Translations under genes and position numbers: made by a program | Shown: positions 63,852 through 64,000 of the stretch, piece after piece | Position numbering within the stretch: the stretch's first letter is position 1 | How the letters are laid out: each line of letters begins with the position of its first letter | Notes under the pieces: generated by a model | The model's input: only the letters and a program-made list of their open reading frames with translations | Database searches by the model: none | What the model was told of the DNA's origin: nothing | Assembly (NCBI RefSeq): GCF_002027705.1 | Contig: NZ_MBTG01000010.1 | Location: 1 to 64,000 of the forward strand | DNA: 64,000 nt | Origin: Paenibacillus ferrarius | GTDB lineage: Bacteria; Bacillota; Bacilli; Paenibacillales; NBRC-103111 | Direction of reading: 5' to 3'

Positions 63852-64000
63852 ATGAGAGATCCATCAAGCAATAAACGAGGACCTTTTATTTTCGGGTTGC
63901 TTACAGTGGTCGTACTCATGCTGGTCATCTGTGTGTTGAATCTGAAGGCTGTGACCAATGAACCTGATTTCTTGATAGGCATTAGTCAGCCTAATTTAAA
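63852..64000 (+). CDS. Membrane-anchored protein, cut by the window end (possible second sugar-binding protein)
   Basis: Only 49 codons are visible. A short basic stretch and one membrane segment (FGLLTVVVLMLVICVL) are followed by FLIGISQPNL, which looks like the first strand of a periplasmic-binding-protein fold. Such proteins next to YesM/YesN pairs often act as sugar sensors for the kinase. It starts one base after the regulator's stop codon, with only a weak GGAGA upstream. Confidence 0.55.
   Translation, partial: MRDPSSNKRGPFIFGLLTVVVLMLVICVLNLKAVTNEPDFLIGISQPNL

Noticed and set aside
1..64000. tRNA, rRNA or known riboswitch genes
   Set aside because: Reading the intergenic regions on both strands gave no cloverleaf, rRNA segment or recognisable T-box, TPP, preQ1 or cobalamin element; a covariance-model scan would be decisive.

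Overview
The window looks like a chromosomal segment of a Gram-positive, probably Paenibacillaceae (Paenibacillus/Cohnella-like) bacterium. The signs are strong GGAGG ribosome binding sites with many TTG/GTG starts, YesM/YesN-type two-component genes, LplB/YtcP-type permeases, SLH-domain anchoring, and very large secreted multidomain glycoside hydrolases. This is inferred from gene content and style only; there is no rRNA or tRNA in the window.

Layout. 1-1647 is a complete IS4-family insertion sequence with matching inverted ends. 1835-7150 is a probable operon of two sugar ABC permeases and two Cys-type sulfatases. 7181-9536 holds a formate/nitrite channel, a membrane acyltransferase and a small CxxC protein, each preceded by an Fnr-type box at the same distance from its -10 element. 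9692-14242 holds a Gfo/Idh/MocA-type protein and a secreted GH2 exo-glucosaminidase-like enzyme. 14538-20932 is a compact peptide locus: a 21-codon gene, an attenuator-like hairpin, an ATPase/TPR protein and an MFS transporter on the minus strand, and a cupin plus an S9 prolyl-oligopeptidase on the plus strand. 21169-25792 holds a GH36 alpha-galactosidase, a PhyH-type dioxygenase, an AraC regulator and an Lgt paralogue. 26037-27951 is an ECF sigma factor (apparent CTG start) with its DUF4179 partner. 28204-33626 is a Crp-family regulator, an ECF transporter (S, T, fused A-A), an MBL hydrolase and an HD hydrolase. 33568-35644 is a LysR regulator and a TehA/TDT-family transporter.

The most striking region is 36023-55530. 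It encodes four giant secreted enzymes (GH43; GH2; GH127-like; a GH-A clan + GH43 double enzyme) that end in dockerin modules. Three of them also carry their own cohesin module just before the dockerin. Between them lies a short protein made of one cohesin and three SLH repeats, as in an anchoring scaffoldin. Read together, the parts suggest a surface-anchored, self-chaining enzyme complex with no separate long scaffoldin: the SLH-cohesin anchor binds an enzyme dockerin, that enzyme's cohesin binds the next dockerin, and the dockerin-only 1895-residue enzyme caps the chain. A thioredoxin-fold TlpA protein sits just before the GH127-like enzyme, whose family uses a zinc-bound catalytic cysteine.

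The complex is followed at 56087-64000 by a YtfQ/YtfR/YtfT/YjfF-like transporter (a family known for galactofuranose), a YesM-type sensor kinase, an AraC-type response regulator and the start of a further gene. Enzymes and importer together suggest capture of furanose sugars, most likely L-arabinofuranose or galactofuranose, from plant polysaccharide side chains. Candidate catabolite (cre) sites, an overlapping upstream ORF and a recurring GYGTAAA promoter motif suggest how the region is controlled. A 72-bp dispersed repeat occurs at 20959-21030 and, inverted, at 55759-55830.
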